From Halorientalis marina (GTDB taxonomy: Archaea > Halobacteriota > Halobacteria > Halobacteriales > Haloarculaceae), in contig NZ_CP095487.1 in the NCBI RefSeq assembly GCF_023028345.1, forward strand, positions 3,286,001 to 3,350,000: a stretch of DNA of 64,000 bases, in the 5' to 3' direction. The notes beneath the pieces were generated by a model. That model had not been told where the DNA came from, did not search any database, and saw nothing but the letters and a program-made list of their open reading frames with translations. This document shows positions 42,482-51,277 of this stretch, one piece after another. The number at the start of each line of letters is the position of its first letter. Position 1 is the first letter of the stretch. The position numbers and the translations under genes were made by a program.

Positions 42482-43897
42482 GTGGCCGCCGAACTGGATT
42501 ACCGGGCGCTGTTCGACGGGGTCGCGGACGGCCTCGTCGTCCACGACCCGGAGACGGGGGAAATCGTCGACGCCAACGACGCGTACTGTGAGTTACACGG
42601 GTACAGTCGGGAGGAGTTGCTCGAACTGGACGTGACGGATCTGACGGCCGACGACTGGGACCCGCCGGCGTCGCCCGAGACGCTCGTCACCGACGCCGAC
42701 ACGCGCGGGCAACGGACCTTCGAGTGGCAAAACCAGCGTGCGGACGGCGAACCGTTCTGGGTCGAAGTCACGCTCTCCAGGGTCGAGACGGGCGGAGCGT
42801 CGTACGTCCTCGCGAGCGTTCGGGACATCTCGGACCGGAAAGCGGTCGAAGAGCGGGTGAACCGGTACGAGACGTTCGTCGAGAACGCCGGCGACGGGAT
42901 GTACGTGTTCGACACGGACGGGACGATCGAGTACGTCAACCGGCGCGTCGTCGAGACGACGGGCGTTCCACGCGAGGCGTGGGTCGGCGACACGGTCGAC
43001 GTCTTCACCGACCGTGGACTGACGAATGACCCGCCGGTCGACGCGTTCCGCGAGGCGCTCGCGTCGTTCGTCGCGGACGACGCCGAGCACCGACGGATCG
43101 AGGTCGAGTCCCCGAACGGCGTCTTCGAAGCCACCGAGATCCGGCTGTCCGCGGTCCGCGAGGACGGGGAACTGGAGAGCGTCGTCGCGACGGTCCGGGA
43201 CGTCTCGGAGCGGCGGCGATACGAGGACGAACTGGAGCGCCGGACCGAACAGATGGAAGTGCTCAACCGCGTCGTCCGCCACGACATCCGCAACGACATG
43301 ACGGTCGTCCTCGCCTGGCTGGAGGAACTCGAGACCCACGTCGACGACGCCGGCCGGGACTCGCTGCAGCGGGTCCTTCGCGCGAGCGAACACGTCGTCG
43401 AACTCACCGACATCGCACGCGAACACGTCGAGGTCGTCGTCGGCGAGCGTGACGTGGACCGACGCCCCATCCGGGTCGCCGAGACCCTGCGCGAGGAGGT
43501 CGAACGACGCCGGGAGTCCTACCCCGGGGCGAGAATCGACCTGGAGACGCCGCTGCCCGCGGCGACGGTACTGGCCGACGATATGCTCTCCTCGGTGTTC
43601 CGGAACCTGATCAACAACGCCGTCCAGCACAACGACAAGGACACCCCCGTCGTGACCGTCACCGCGACCGAGACGGGGGACACAGTGACCGTTCGGGTCG
43701 CCGACAACGGGCCGGGGGTCCCAGACGACCAGAAAGAACAGATCTTCGGGAAGGGCGACCGCGGGCTCGACAGTCCCGGGTCGGGAATCGGGCTCTACCT
43801 CGTCCACACCCTGGTCGAGGGGTACGGCGGGGCGGTCCACGTCGCCGACAACGAGCCCGACGGCGCGGTGTTCGTCGTCGAACTCCCCGCGGCCTGA
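42482..43897 (+). CDS. PAS-domain sensor histidine kinase
   Basis: This 471-residue soluble kinase has two PAS sensor domains (about 5-120, LFDGVADGLVVHDPETGEIV; and 125-245, FVENAGDGMYVFDTDGT), then a dimerisation helix with the phosphorylated His in VVRHDIRNDM, and a HATPase domain with N-box NLINNAVQHND, G1 DNGPGVPDD and G2 GSGIGLYLVH. No membrane helix is present, so it senses an intracellular cue such as redox or a bound ligand. No response regulator is next to it. Start is GTG 42482; an upstream ATG in frame is not available. A TATA-like GATAGG lies close by but is weak. Confidence 0.92.
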   Translation: MAAELDYRALFDGVADGLVVHDPETGEIVDANDAYCELHGYSREELLELDVTDLTADDWDPPASPETLVTDADTRGQRTFEWQNQRADGEPFWVEVTLSRVETGGASYVLASVRDISDRKAVEERVNRYETFVENAGDGMYVFDTDGTIEYVNRRVVETTGVPREAWVGDTVDVFTDRGLTNDPPVDAFREALASFVADDAEHRRIEVESPNGVFEATEIRLSAVREDGELESVVATVRDVSERRRYEDELERRTEQMEVLNRVVRHDIRNDMTVVLAWLEELETHVDDAGRDSLQRVLRASEHVVELTDIAREHVEVVVGERDVDRRPIRVAETLREEVERRRESYPGARIDLETPLPAATVLADDMLSSVFRNLINNAVQHNDKDTPVVTVTATETGDTVTVRVADNGPGVPDDQKEQIFGKGDRGLDSPGSGIGLYLVHTLVEGYGGAVHVADNEPDGAVFVVELPAA

Positions 43898-43947
43898 GCG
43901 GCCGCTGCCGAAGGATTAAGTGGGCCGGGCGGCTCGGTGAAAGTGAA

Positions 43948-45078
43948 ATGGACGACGATCCCGAGGAGGGGATGCTCGGGTGGGACGAGTCCGTCTTCCG
44001 CGACGAACACGTCTTCGAGATCGACTACCTCCCCGAGACCTTTCTCCACCGGGACAGTCAGATGGAGAGCCTGAAGTACGCGCTCCGGCCGGCCGTCCGC
44101 GGGTCGCGGCCGCTGAACGTCATCGCCCGCGGGCCGCCCGGGACCGGGAAGACGACGGCCGTCAAGAAGCTGTTCACCGAACTCCGGGCCGAGACGACCG
44201 ACGTGCGGGCCGTCCAGGTGAACTGCCAGGTCAACGCCACCCGCTACTCCGTCTTCTCCAGGTTGTTCGAGGGGATCTTCGACTACGAACCGCCCTCCTC
44301 GGGTATCTCCTTCAAGAAGCTGTTCGGGCAGATCACCGACCGCCTCGTCGACGACGAGGAGGTCCTGGTCGTGGCGCTCGACGACGTGAACTACCTCTTC
44401 TACGAGAACGAGGCGTCGGACACGCTGTACTCACTGTTGCGCGCCCACGAGGAACACGCCGGCGCGAAGATCGGCGTCATCTGCATCTCCTCGGACCTCG
44501 ATCTGGACGTGATCGAGGAACTCGACGGCCGCGTGCAGTCCGTCTTCCGCCCGGAGGAGGTGTACTTCCCGACCTACGACGAGGGCGAGATCGTCGACAT
44601 CCTGAACGAGCGAGTCGAGCGCGGCTTCCGGGAGGGGGCGGTCGGGCCGACCGTGATGGACAGGGTGGCGGCGCTCACTGCCGAGTCCAACGGCGACCTC
44701 CGGGTCGGCATCGACCTCCTGCGGCGGGCCGGCCTCAACGCCGAGATGCGCGGCGCGACCGAGGTGGACACCGAGGACGTCGAGACGGCGTACGACAAAT
44801 CGAAGTACGTCCACCTCTCGCGGGCGTTGCGCGGCCTCTCGGACTCCGAGAGCGCGCTCGTGGAGGTCATCGCCGACCACTCCGGCGAACAGGCCGGCGA
44901 CGTGTACGAGGCCTTCCACGAGCGGACCGACCTCGGCTACACCCGCTACTCCGAGATCATCAACAAACTCGACCGACTGGGCATCGTCGACGCCACCTAC
45001 ACCGACGTCGACGGCCGCGGCCGCTCGCGGGAACTCACGCTGGAATACGACCCCGAGGCCGTGCTGGACCGGCTCTGA
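43948..45078 (+). CDS. orc: Orc1/Cdc6-type replication initiator-like protein
   Basis: This 376-residue AAA+ protein has P-loop GPPGTGKTT at residues 62-70, Walker B VVALDDVNYLF, sensor 1 CISSDLDL and sensor 2 in GDLRVGIDLLR, followed by a winged-helix DNA-binding domain (residues about 290-376, TDLGYTRYSEIINKLDRLGIV). Haloarchaea encode several such paralogues; some bind origins as initiators, others have no origin nearby. The 50 bases upstream show no origin-like repeated boxes, so it is probably one of the unlinked paralogues. A TATA-like GATTAAG lies at 43914-43920, about 30 bases before the ATG. Confidence 0.92.
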   Translation: MDDDPEEGMLGWDESVFRDEHVFEIDYLPETFLHRDSQMESLKYALRPAVRGSRPLNVIARGPPGTGKTTAVKKLFTELRAETTDVRAVQVNCQVNATRYSVFSRLFEGIFDYEPPSSGISFKKLFGQITDRLVDDEEVLVVALDDVNYLFYENEASDTLYSLLRAHEEHAGAKIGVICISSDLDLDVIEELDGRVQSVFRPEEVYFPTYDEGEIVDILNERVERGFREGAVGPTVMDRVAALTAESNGDLRVGIDLLRRAGLNAEMRGATEVDTEDVETAYDKSKYVHLSRALRGLSDSESALVEVIADHSGEQAGDVYEAFHERTDLGYTRYSEIINKLDRLGIVDATYTDVDGRGRSRELTLEYDPEAVLDRL

Positions 45079-45126
45079 GAGCGAAACGGCCCGCACCGTT
45101 ATCCCGAGCGACCACGACCACACCCC

Positions 45127-45810
45127 ATGTCACGACGCGTTAGCCGTCGCCGGCTACTCGCGAGCGGCGCGCTCGCGCTCGTCGGCGGTCTCGCCGGGTG
45201 CAACGGTACCGGCGGTGCAGGCAGCCCCGAGTCCGCGACGGACGCGGCCACCGAGACTGCCGCGACCACCGGCACGGCCACCGACACGGCGACGCCGGAG
45301 CAGGCCGGGTGTCGGATCACGAACGCGACCGGCGACGTCGACCCGATCCCGGTGTCGGTCGACGGGAGCGTCGACGACGACGCGGAACGAACGGTCGCGG
45401 TCCGCTGGAACGCCCGCGCCCAGCCGTCGATGGCGGCCGCCGACTCCGAGTACGTCCAGTACACCGCCACGCGGGGGCAGGCCTACGTCGTCTTCCGGCT
45501 CGAACTCTCGAACGCGACCGACCGCGAGATTCGGGTCGCGCCCTACGACCTCTTCGGCGTCCGGCTGACCGCTGGCGATCTCACGTGGTTCGAGGAAGTC
45601 ACGCTGTTCGGGCTCGATGCCGTGTTCGAGCCCGGATTCGATCTGCCGCCCGACGAGTCACGGAGCGCCGTCCTGCCCTTCGAGGTGCCACGCGGCCTCG
45701 ACGCGGTGACGCTGATCCGATACGCCGACCGCGACGAACGGGTCGAGGAGACGTTCACCGCGACCTGCGACCGCTCGCTCGCCATCGGCGTCGACCCCGT
45801 CTCGGAGTGA
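45127..45810 (+). CDS. Tat lipoprotein, unknown function
   Basis: The 227-residue protein starts with a twin-arginine signal, SRRVSRRRLLASGALALVGG, and LAGC lipobox. A Thr/Ala-rich linker (TDAATETAATTGTATDTATP) precedes a beta-sandwich domain (VAVRWNARAQPS, QYTATRGQAYVVFRLELSN) reminiscent of DUF4352-like extracellular domains. Two Cys (QAGCRIT and TATCDRS) may form a disulfide bridge. Function unknown; likely anchored at the outer membrane surface. A TATA-like GTTATCC at 45098-45104 is about 25 bases before the ATG. Confidence 0.8.
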   Translation: MSRRVSRRRLLASGALALVGGLAGCNGTGGAGSPESATDAATETAATTGTATDTATPEQAGCRITNATGDVDPIPVSVDGSVDDDAERTVAVRWNARAQPSMAAADSEYVQYTATRGQAYVVFRLELSNATDREIRVAPYDLFGVRLTAGDLTWFEEVTLFGLDAVFEPGFDLPPDESRSAVLPFEVPRGLDAVTLIRYADRDERVEETFTATCDRSLAIGVDPVSE

Positions 45811-45890
45811 GACGGCGGATCGTGGCCGCCTTTTCGTGTTATTTGGTAACTCACAACAAGAGCTAAGCGGCTGGTGGCCCAACGCGGGGT

Positions 45891-46625
45891 ATGGAGGCGA
45901 CGAATCGGCCGACGTTCGACTCCGAGACGAGCGCGGAAATCTACGAGTACGTCGAGCGACACGGGACGGCGAAGCGAAACGTCGTCCTGGACGTGGTGTC
46001 GGCCTCAGCCGAGGAGTTTCGGGAGCACCTCGAGCAGCTCCAGTCGCGCGGCTACATCGAGGACGACGGCGGAACGCTCCGGGTCGCGCTGGACGTGGGT
46101 GCGGTGGAGGAACACGAGACGCCGGTGGGCCAGGTCGTGATCCGCCCGGGCCGACAGGCCGACTTCGAGGGCGTCCTCGAGACCATCCGCGACGTGACGG
46201 CGCGGGACACGTACGTCGTCGCCGAGAGCGTCGCGGAGCAACTGCTCCACGAGGACGCCGTCACGCGGCACAACCGGGTGAAATCGCGGGTGTTCTTCGT
46301 CGCGGTCCGCGACGACACGGTGATCGGCTGGACGCATCTCGACCTGCCACAGCTCTCCTCGCTCCAGGAGACGGCCCAGTTGACCGTCGGCGTCCACGAG
46401 GAGTGTCGCGGCCACGGGATCGGGAGCCTGCTCCTCCGGCGCGGCATGGAGTGGGCGGAAGCCAACGGCTACCGGAAACTGTACAACAGCGTTCCGGTGA
46501 CGAACGAGCCCGCCATCGAGTTCCTCGACGACCACGGCTGGCACACCGAGGCCATCCGCCGGGACCACTACACCATCGACGGCGAGTACGTCGACGAGAT
46601 CATGATGGCCCACGAGACGACGTGA
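45891..46625 (+). CDS. GNAT acetyltransferase with N-terminal helix-turn-helix
   Basis: The 244-residue protein joins a small winged-helix-like N-terminal domain (about residues 12-70, IYEYVERHGTAKRNVVLDVV, then LEQLQSRGYIEDDGGTLRV) to a GNAT acetyltransferase domain (about 80-240). The acetyl-CoA loop is in VHEECRGHGIGSLLLRRGM, the R/Q-x-x-G-x-G/A motif reading CRGHGIG. The fusion suggests a regulator that also acetylates, or an enzyme with a protein- or DNA-binding head; the substrate is unknown. A promoter-like AT-rich stretch TTATTTGGTAAC lies at 45839-45850. Confidence 0.85.
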   Translation: MEATNRPTFDSETSAEIYEYVERHGTAKRNVVLDVVSASAEEFREHLEQLQSRGYIEDDGGTLRVALDVGAVEEHETPVGQVVIRPGRQADFEGVLETIRDVTARDTYVVAESVAEQLLHEDAVTRHNRVKSRVFFVAVRDDTVIGWTHLDLPQLSSLQETAQLTVGVHEECRGHGIGSLLLRRGMEWAEANGYRKLYNSVPVTNEPAIEFLDDHGWHTEAIRRDHYTIDGEYVDEIMMAHETT

Positions 46626-46652
46626 ACGCACGAGCGGCCGCGGTCACGCCCG

Positions 46653-47879
46653 CTACTCCCCGTGGAGGTGAAGCCTTCGGGCGAGCCCGTTCGCGACGTC
46701 GTCGAAGTACCGCGTCCCCCAGAGGGCGACGAGCAGGCCGCCGACGACGTCGAAGACGAGGTCGAGCGCGATATCGCGGAGGCCGTACTGCGCCAGGACG
46801 GGTTCGCCGCCGACGAGGGCTGCGATGCCGCCGGTGGCGAACTCCAGGATCTCCCAGGCCACCCCGATACCGAGGACGAAGAGGAGCACGAGCAGGACAC
46901 GGAAGCGGGGCGGGAACTCGACCGCCGTGGAGTAGCGCTCGAGCGCGCCGACGATGGCGTAGCCGACGCCGGCCACCAGCGAGGCCGACACCGTGTGTGT
47001 CACCTGGTCGTACCAGCCGAACCACGCGTAGAGACCGAGCGCGCCGAGGGCGTGCAGCACCGCGGCGGTCGCGATCCACAGCGCGAGGCCGGCGCTGAGG
47101 TCGCGGTCGTACCGCCAGCGGACCAGCGTCGGGAACGCGGCCAGCGCGAGCGGGACGCCGGTGTTGACGATCAGCGTGTACTGGACGGTCGCAACGGCGT
47201 AGACGGTCGCCAGCACGAGGAACGCCTGCATTCCGCGGACGACGTACCGGAGCGTCGAGCCGCCGAGTGCGGTCCGGCGCCCCCGGCTCCCAGGGTCGCC
47301 CCGGTCGGGGGCCACCGTCGGTCCCGTCCGCTCGTGGTCGCTCGCCCGGAGGTAGAGGTCGAAACAGAGGCCGGCGACGAGGCCGACGGCCGTCGCCAGC
47401 ACCAGGTCCCACATCAGTTCGTTCACGTCCGCGAGGAAGGCGGTCCCGAGGAGAGCGTCGGCGGTGAACTCGACGACCCCCCAGACGCCGGCGAACGCGG
47501 CGGTCGCGACCGTGACGAAGAGGACGCCGAACCGCGGCGTCATCTCGACGGCCGTGAACGCGTCGAGCTGGACCGCGACCACCAGCGCGAGGCCCGCGGT
47601 CGCGACGTAGCCCGCCGGCGAGACGTAGAACCCGAACGCGCGAACGAGCACGGCGACCAGCACGACCGCGAGCATCTCCCACCGGAGCATCGTCGTCCGC
47701 GACCGGCGGGTGACCGCCGGCCCGACCGCGACTGCGGCGGCGACGAGGGCGAACCCAGCCCAGAGCGGATCGCCACCGACGACGCTCACGACGGCTCCGA
47801 CGACCAGTCCCACCACCGCGGCCCACGCCAGCGCGGCGTTGAGCCGTTCGTTCCCCAGGAGTCGGTCGAGCGAGGGCAC
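46653..47879 (-). CDS. Membrane protein with internal duplication
   Basis: This 408-residue protein has about 11-12 hydrophobic helices in two similar halves. Half one ends with GVWGVVEFTADALLG, then NELMWDLVLATAVGLVAGL; half two repeats this as AWEILEFATGGIAALVG, then DIALDLVFDVVGGLLVAL. Each repeat has a Glu in xxEF and a conserved Asp in D-L-V, resembling DUF2238/VanZ-like intramembrane motifs. WYDQVTHTVSASLVAG in half two adds a polar His. The function is unknown; the buried acidic pairs suggest metal or proton handling. Ends at 46653, 27 bases from the GNAT gene (convergent). Confidence 0.75.
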   Translation of the reverse strand: MPSLDRLLGNERLNAALAWAAVVGLVVGAVVSVVGGDPLWAGFALVAAAVAVGPAVTRRSRTTMLRWEMLAVVLVAVLVRAFGFYVSPAGYVATAGLALVVAVQLDAFTAVEMTPRFGVLFVTVATAAFAGVWGVVEFTADALLGTAFLADVNELMWDLVLATAVGLVAGLCFDLYLRASDHERTGPTVAPDRGDPGSRGRRTALGGSTLRYVVRGMQAFLVLATVYAVATVQYTLIVNTGVPLALAAFPTLVRWRYDRDLSAGLALWIATAAVLHALGALGLYAWFGWYDQVTHTVSASLVAGVGYAIVGALERYSTAVEFPPRFRVLLVLLFVLGIGVAWEILEFATGGIAALVGGEPVLAQYGLRDIALDLVFDVVGGLLVALWGTRYFDDVANGLARRLHLHGE

Positions 47880-47942
47880 GGTCGGGGGCAGTCGCTCGAC
47901 GGCCTTATGTTTTGGAGGGGAGCCGACTCCCGCCCGGCCCGC

Positions 47943-48647
47943 TCAGAACTCCTCGACGTGGGGCCGGAGGTCGAGTTCGAGCGTCCACGCCGAGCGGTCC
48001 TGCTCGACGAGGTGCCAGTAGCTCTCCGCGATGGCGTCGGGGTCGAGGAACTCCGCGGTGTCACGGTCGCCGGGTCCGTCCGACGGGAGAATCTGCCCGT
48101 CGATGACGACGTGGGCGACGTGAATCCCCTCCGGGCCGAGTTCGCGGGCCATCGACTCGGCCATGCCGCGGCAGGCGAACTTGGCGGCCGAGAAGCCGAT
48201 GGCGTTCTCGCGGCCCCGGACCGACGTGGTCGCGCCGGTGAAGATGATCGTCCCGTCGCCCTCGCTCTCGCGCATATCGGCGACGGCCTCCTGCGAGCAG
48301 TGCAGGGCGGCGCGGGGACCCACGTCGAGGGCCCGCTGGAACTCCGCGTCCGAGACGGCCTCCAGCCCCTTCCACGGGGCGGCGCTGGCGTGGTTGACCA
48401 GCACGTCGACCGGACCGAAGGCCTCCCGAACGTCGTCGAAGGCGGCCGCGATGTCGTTGGGGTCGGCGAGATCACACTCCACGGCGACGGCGTCGCCGGC
48501 GCTGTCCCCGAGGTCGGCGGCGAGGTCGGCGAGGTAGTCCCCGCTCCGGGCGAGCAGGCCGACCGAACAGCCCTCGGCGGCGAACTTGCGGGCGAGCGAT
48601 TCACCGAGGCCGGGACCGACGCCAGCGACGACGACAGTGCGTGCCAT
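47943..48647 (-). CDS. Short-chain dehydrogenase family protein lacking the catalytic Tyr
   Basis: The 234-residue Rossmann protein has a dinucleotide loop GVGPGLG (residues 9-15) and the NHASAAPW segment for the adenine ribose site. The usual YxxxK is FSAAK: Phe 152 and Lys 156, so the catalytic Tyr is gone. FACRGMAESMARELGPEGIH and VVIDGQI follow as in a known branch of atypical SDRs that carry F(A/S)xAK. It may bind nucleotide without classical oxidoreduction. ATG 48647 is the conserved start (MARTVVVAGVG); the longer open frame upstream is low-quality. Confidence 0.85.
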   Translation of the reverse strand: MARTVVVAGVGPGLGESLARKFAAEGCSVGLLARSGDYLADLAADLGDSAGDAVAVECDLADPNDIAAAFDDVREAFGPVDVLVNHASAAPWKGLEAVSDAEFQRALDVGPRAALHCSQEAVADMRESEGDGTIIFTGATTSVRGRENAIGFSAAKFACRGMAESMARELGPEGIHVAHVVIDGQILPSDGPGDRDTAEFLDPDAIAESYWHLVEQDRSAWTLELDLRPHVEEF

Positions 48648-48929
48648 ACCCGTCCTGTGGCGGCCATCGGCAAAAGTCGTCCCCCGCCGTCCCGACTGGC
48701 GGGCCCGCCGCGGTCGCCCCGCCAGCGACCCCACCGCCCGGTGCCCGCCACCCCCTGTCGGCCGCCCGACACGCAGAATTACCACAATAGCTAGATGTCG
48801 GCGCGCGATAGCAGCGACACCGAAAAATCACGCACGTAGGAAAAAACCCGGAAAAGGTTGCCGGCAGTTGCGGCCGTCACGTCCGGTTTTTATCGCCCTC
48901 GGCCCCGGGTGTATGTCACGGGTTATCCC
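48648..48929. other. Gene-free region upstream of the mini zinc ribbon
   Basis: The 326-base gap before 48974 has no supported gene. GC-rich DNA to about 48770 gives way to an AT-richer patch (48775-48865) and TTTTTATCG at 48892-48900, a possible promoter box. Confidence 0.5.
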
Positions 48930-48973
48930 ACACCACCCAAAGTTAAGAGGAGCCCTTCCTTTGGGGGTGGTGT
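48930..48973. promoter_or_regulatory. Inverted repeat around the TATA box of the mini zinc-ribbon gene
   Basis: A 13-base arm at 48930-48942 (ACACCACCCAAAG) matches, in reverse complement, 48959-48973 with two extra G in the right arm. GTTAAG (48942-48947), a likely TATA element, lies next to the left arm. The right arm ends at the base before ATG 48974. This is a good candidate operator for autoregulation or for control by another repressor. Confidence 0.6.
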
Positions 48974-49132
48974 ATGCCGGAATGTCAGAACTGCGGCGCT
49001 TTTGTAACGGCCGCCTATGCACGGGTGTTTACACCGAACGGCATCCAGAAACCACGGGTCTGCCCGCAGTGTGAGGACAAGATTCGCGACGGTGCGGACG
49101 TTCGACAGGCGCGCTCGACGCGACGCGGGTAA
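48974..49132 (+). CDS. Mini zinc-ribbon protein (DUF7563-like), paralogue 1
   Basis: A 52-residue protein. It begins MPECQNCGAFVTAAYARVF, then KPRVCPQCEDKI and a basic end (ARSTRRG). Two CxxC pairs form a compact zinc ribbon. Small proteins of this kind are abundant in haloarchaea and are thought to regulate or bind partners, but no function is known for this one. A second, more diverged copy occurs at 54372. The promoter carries an inverted repeat spanning the TATA region. The ATG at 48974 is the only start that preserves the first CxxC. Confidence 0.8.
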   Translation: MPECQNCGAFVTAAYARVFTPNGIQKPRVCPQCEDKIRDGADVRQARSTRRG

Positions 49133-49194
49133 GGAACCACCCCCCTCTTCTCGACCCACCCTCGATACCTCGGAGCGGTCGCTCGCCCGGTTCG

Positions 49195-50499
49195 TCACAC
49201 CGCAGCGTCGAGCACGTCCCGGGCCTCGGCGAAGACCGCGTCCGCCCGCGTTTCGTCGCGGGCTTCGGCCGTGATGCGGACGAGCGGCTGTGTCCCGCTG
49301 GCTCGCAGGAGGAACCAGCCGTCGCCCAGGTCGACGCGGACGCCATCGAGCGTCGACACGTCCTCGTACGCCGCGGTGACGCGCTCGGCGACCCGCTCCA
49401 TCACCGCCCGCTTCTCGTCGGTCCCGACGCTGTCCCGGCGAATCGGATAGGTCTCCACCTCGGCGGCCCGTTCCGCCAGTGGTCGGTCGCTCGCGAGCGC
49501 GGCGAGTTTGCAGGCCGCCAGCGGCCCGTCCGGGCACAGCGTCGCGTCGGGCCAGATCCACGCGCCGCTGGGCTCGCCGCCGAAGACGACGCCCTCGTCG
49601 GTCACACGCTCGGCCACGTACACGTCCCCGACCTTCGTTCTGGTGACCGACACGCCAGCCTCGGCGAGGTGGTCGTCGACGGCGAGGCTGGTGTCGACCG
49701 GCGCGGCGACGCGGTCGCCCTCGCTCGCGGCCGCCCGGGCGAACAGCGCGAGCGTCACGTCCCCGGAGAGGTAGGTGCCGTCGCCGGCGACGGCGCGGGT
49801 GCGGTCGGCGTCCCCGTCGTGGGCGATGCCGAGGTCGGCGTCGCTCTCGGCGACGAGCGACGCGAGCGACGTGCAGTGCTCGGCGGTCGGCTCGCTCGGT
49901 CGACCCGGGAACGCGCCGTCCGGCTGGGCGTTCAGCGTCTCCACGTGGCAGCCGAGCCGCTGGAGGGCGTCGACGGTGACGCCACCGGCGCCGTTGCCCA
50001 CGTCGACGACCACCGTCGGCGGGTCGTCGACGGCCACGGCGTCGGCGAGGGCCTCGACGTGGCGCTCGCGGGCGTCGGCCGACTCGCGCCCGCCCAGGTC
50101 GTCCCACGCCCGGAGGTCGGCGGCGTCCTCGCGGACCCGCTCGCTGATGCGCTCCCGGCGGGGTTCGTCGAAGGCCTGCCCGCTCGGTTGCCAGAGTTTG
50201 AGCCCATTGTCCGCGGGCGGGTTGTGCGAGGCCGTGATGGCGACGCCGGCGTCGGCGTCCTCCCAGCCGACGGCGCGGGCGACCGTCGGGGTCGCCGCCA
50301 GCCCGAGATCGACGGCGTCGGTGCCGGACTCCCGGAGGCCGGCAGTGAGCGCGTCGGTCAGCAGCCGGCCGCTCTCGCGGGCGTCCCGGCCGACGACGAC
50401 CCGCTCGGCCTCGACGCCGAGCGCGCGCCCGACCGACAGCGCCAGTTCGGCCGTCACCGTCTCCCCCACCGGGCCGCGGATGCCGCTCGTTCCGAACAT
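49195..50499 (-). CDS. glmM: Phosphoglucosamine mutase-type phosphohexomutase
   Basis: This 434-residue alpha-D-phosphohexomutase has the phosphoserine loop ITASHNPPADNG, the metal-binding HDGDADR and the sugar loop with GGEPSGAWIWPD, plus the C-terminal phosphate-binding RASGTQPLVRITAEA. N-terminal MFGTSGIRGPVG is typical of the archaeal GlmM/PGM branch, which interconverts glucosamine-6- and -1-phosphate for UDP-GlcNAc. GEPSG in the sugar loop, where GEESG is common, leaves the substrate open. ATG 50499 matches the conserved start. A second mutase gene is at 55196. Confidence 0.88.
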   Translation of the reverse strand: MFGTSGIRGPVGETVTAELALSVGRALGVEAERVVVGRDARESGRLLTDALTAGLRESGTDAVDLGLAATPTVARAVGWEDADAGVAITASHNPPADNGLKLWQPSGQAFDEPRRERISERVREDAADLRAWDDLGGRESADARERHVEALADAVAVDDPPTVVVDVGNGAGGVTVDALQRLGCHVETLNAQPDGAFPGRPSEPTAEHCTSLASLVAESDADLGIAHDGDADRTRAVAGDGTYLSGDVTLALFARAAASEGDRVAAPVDTSLAVDDHLAEAGVSVTRTKVGDVYVAERVTDEGVVFGGEPSGAWIWPDATLCPDGPLAACKLAALASDRPLAERAAEVETYPIRRDSVGTDEKRAVMERVAERVTAAYEDVSTLDGVRVDLGDGWFLLRASGTQPLVRITAEARDETRADAVFAEARDVLDAAV

Positions 50500-50582
50500 A
50501 CCCGACCCCTCGACCGTCGCCCCCAAAAGTATCCGGCTCCTGGGTCGGGGGACTTTTGGTCACGGCCGGGCGTGAATCGGGT

Positions 50583-51269
50583 ATGAAACGCGGCGGGAGC
50601 GAGGCGAAAAAGCGGCGCGCGGCGGAGTCCGCCGTCGAAGCCGTCGACGACGGGCGGGTCGTCGGTCTCGGGACCGGGAGCACGACCGCGTTCGCCATCC
50701 GTGAACTCGGCCGGCAGGTCGACGCCGGCCTCGACGTCCGCGGCATCCCCACCTCCTTCCAGGCCCGCGAACTCGCCCGCGAGGTCGGGGTGCCGCTGAC
50801 GACGCTCGACGACGCCACGCCCGACGTCGCCATCGACGGCGCCGACCAGGTCGCCGCCGGCGACTGCATCAAGGGCGGCGGCGCGGCCCACGCCCGCGAG
50901 AAGATCGTCGACGCCGCCGCCGATCGCCTCGTCCTCGTCGTCGACGACTCGAAACTCGCCGCCCAGCTAGCAGTGCCGGTTCCAGTCGAGGTCCTCCCCG
51001 ACGCCCGGCGCACCGTCGCCGACGCCGTGCGGGAACTCGGCGGCGACCCGGAGCTCCGGGCCGCCGAGCGGAAGGACGGCCCCGTCGTCACCGACAACGG
51101 GAACCTCGTGCTCGACTGTGACTTCGGGGCCGTCGACGCGCCGGGCGCGCTGGCAGCGGACCTCTCGGCACGCCCCGGTGTCGTCGAGCACGGCCTGTTC
51201 GTCGGGCTCGCGGACGCAGTACACGTCGGAACCGAGGAGGGCGTGCGCGTCGAAACCGTCGGCGACTGA
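50583..51269 (+). CDS. rpiA: Ribose-5-phosphate isomerase A
   Basis: This 228-residue enzyme converts ribose-5-phosphate to ribulose-5-phosphate. Diagnostic motifs are GLGTGSTTAFAI, DGADQ (usually DGADE; Gln here), KGGGAAHAREK with catalytic residues, and the PVEVLPDA segment. Haloarchaea lack the oxidative pentose phosphate pathway, so the enzyme supplies ribose for nucleotides. ATG 50583 follows a short leader divergent from the mutase gene. The end is acidic. Gln in place of Glu in DGADx is noted but is also found in other archaeal sequences as far as I recall. Confidence 0.95.
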   Translation: MKRGGSEAKKRRAAESAVEAVDDGRVVGLGTGSTTAFAIRELGRQVDAGLDVRGIPTSFQARELAREVGVPLTTLDDATPDVAIDGADQVAAGDCIKGGGAAHAREKIVDAAADRLVLVVDDSKLAAQLAVPVPVEVLPDARRTVADAVRELGGDPELRAAERKDGPVVTDNGNLVLDCDFGAVDAPGALAADLSARPGVVEHGLFVGLADAVHVGTEEGVRVETVGD

Positions 51270-51277
51270 CCGGCCGG

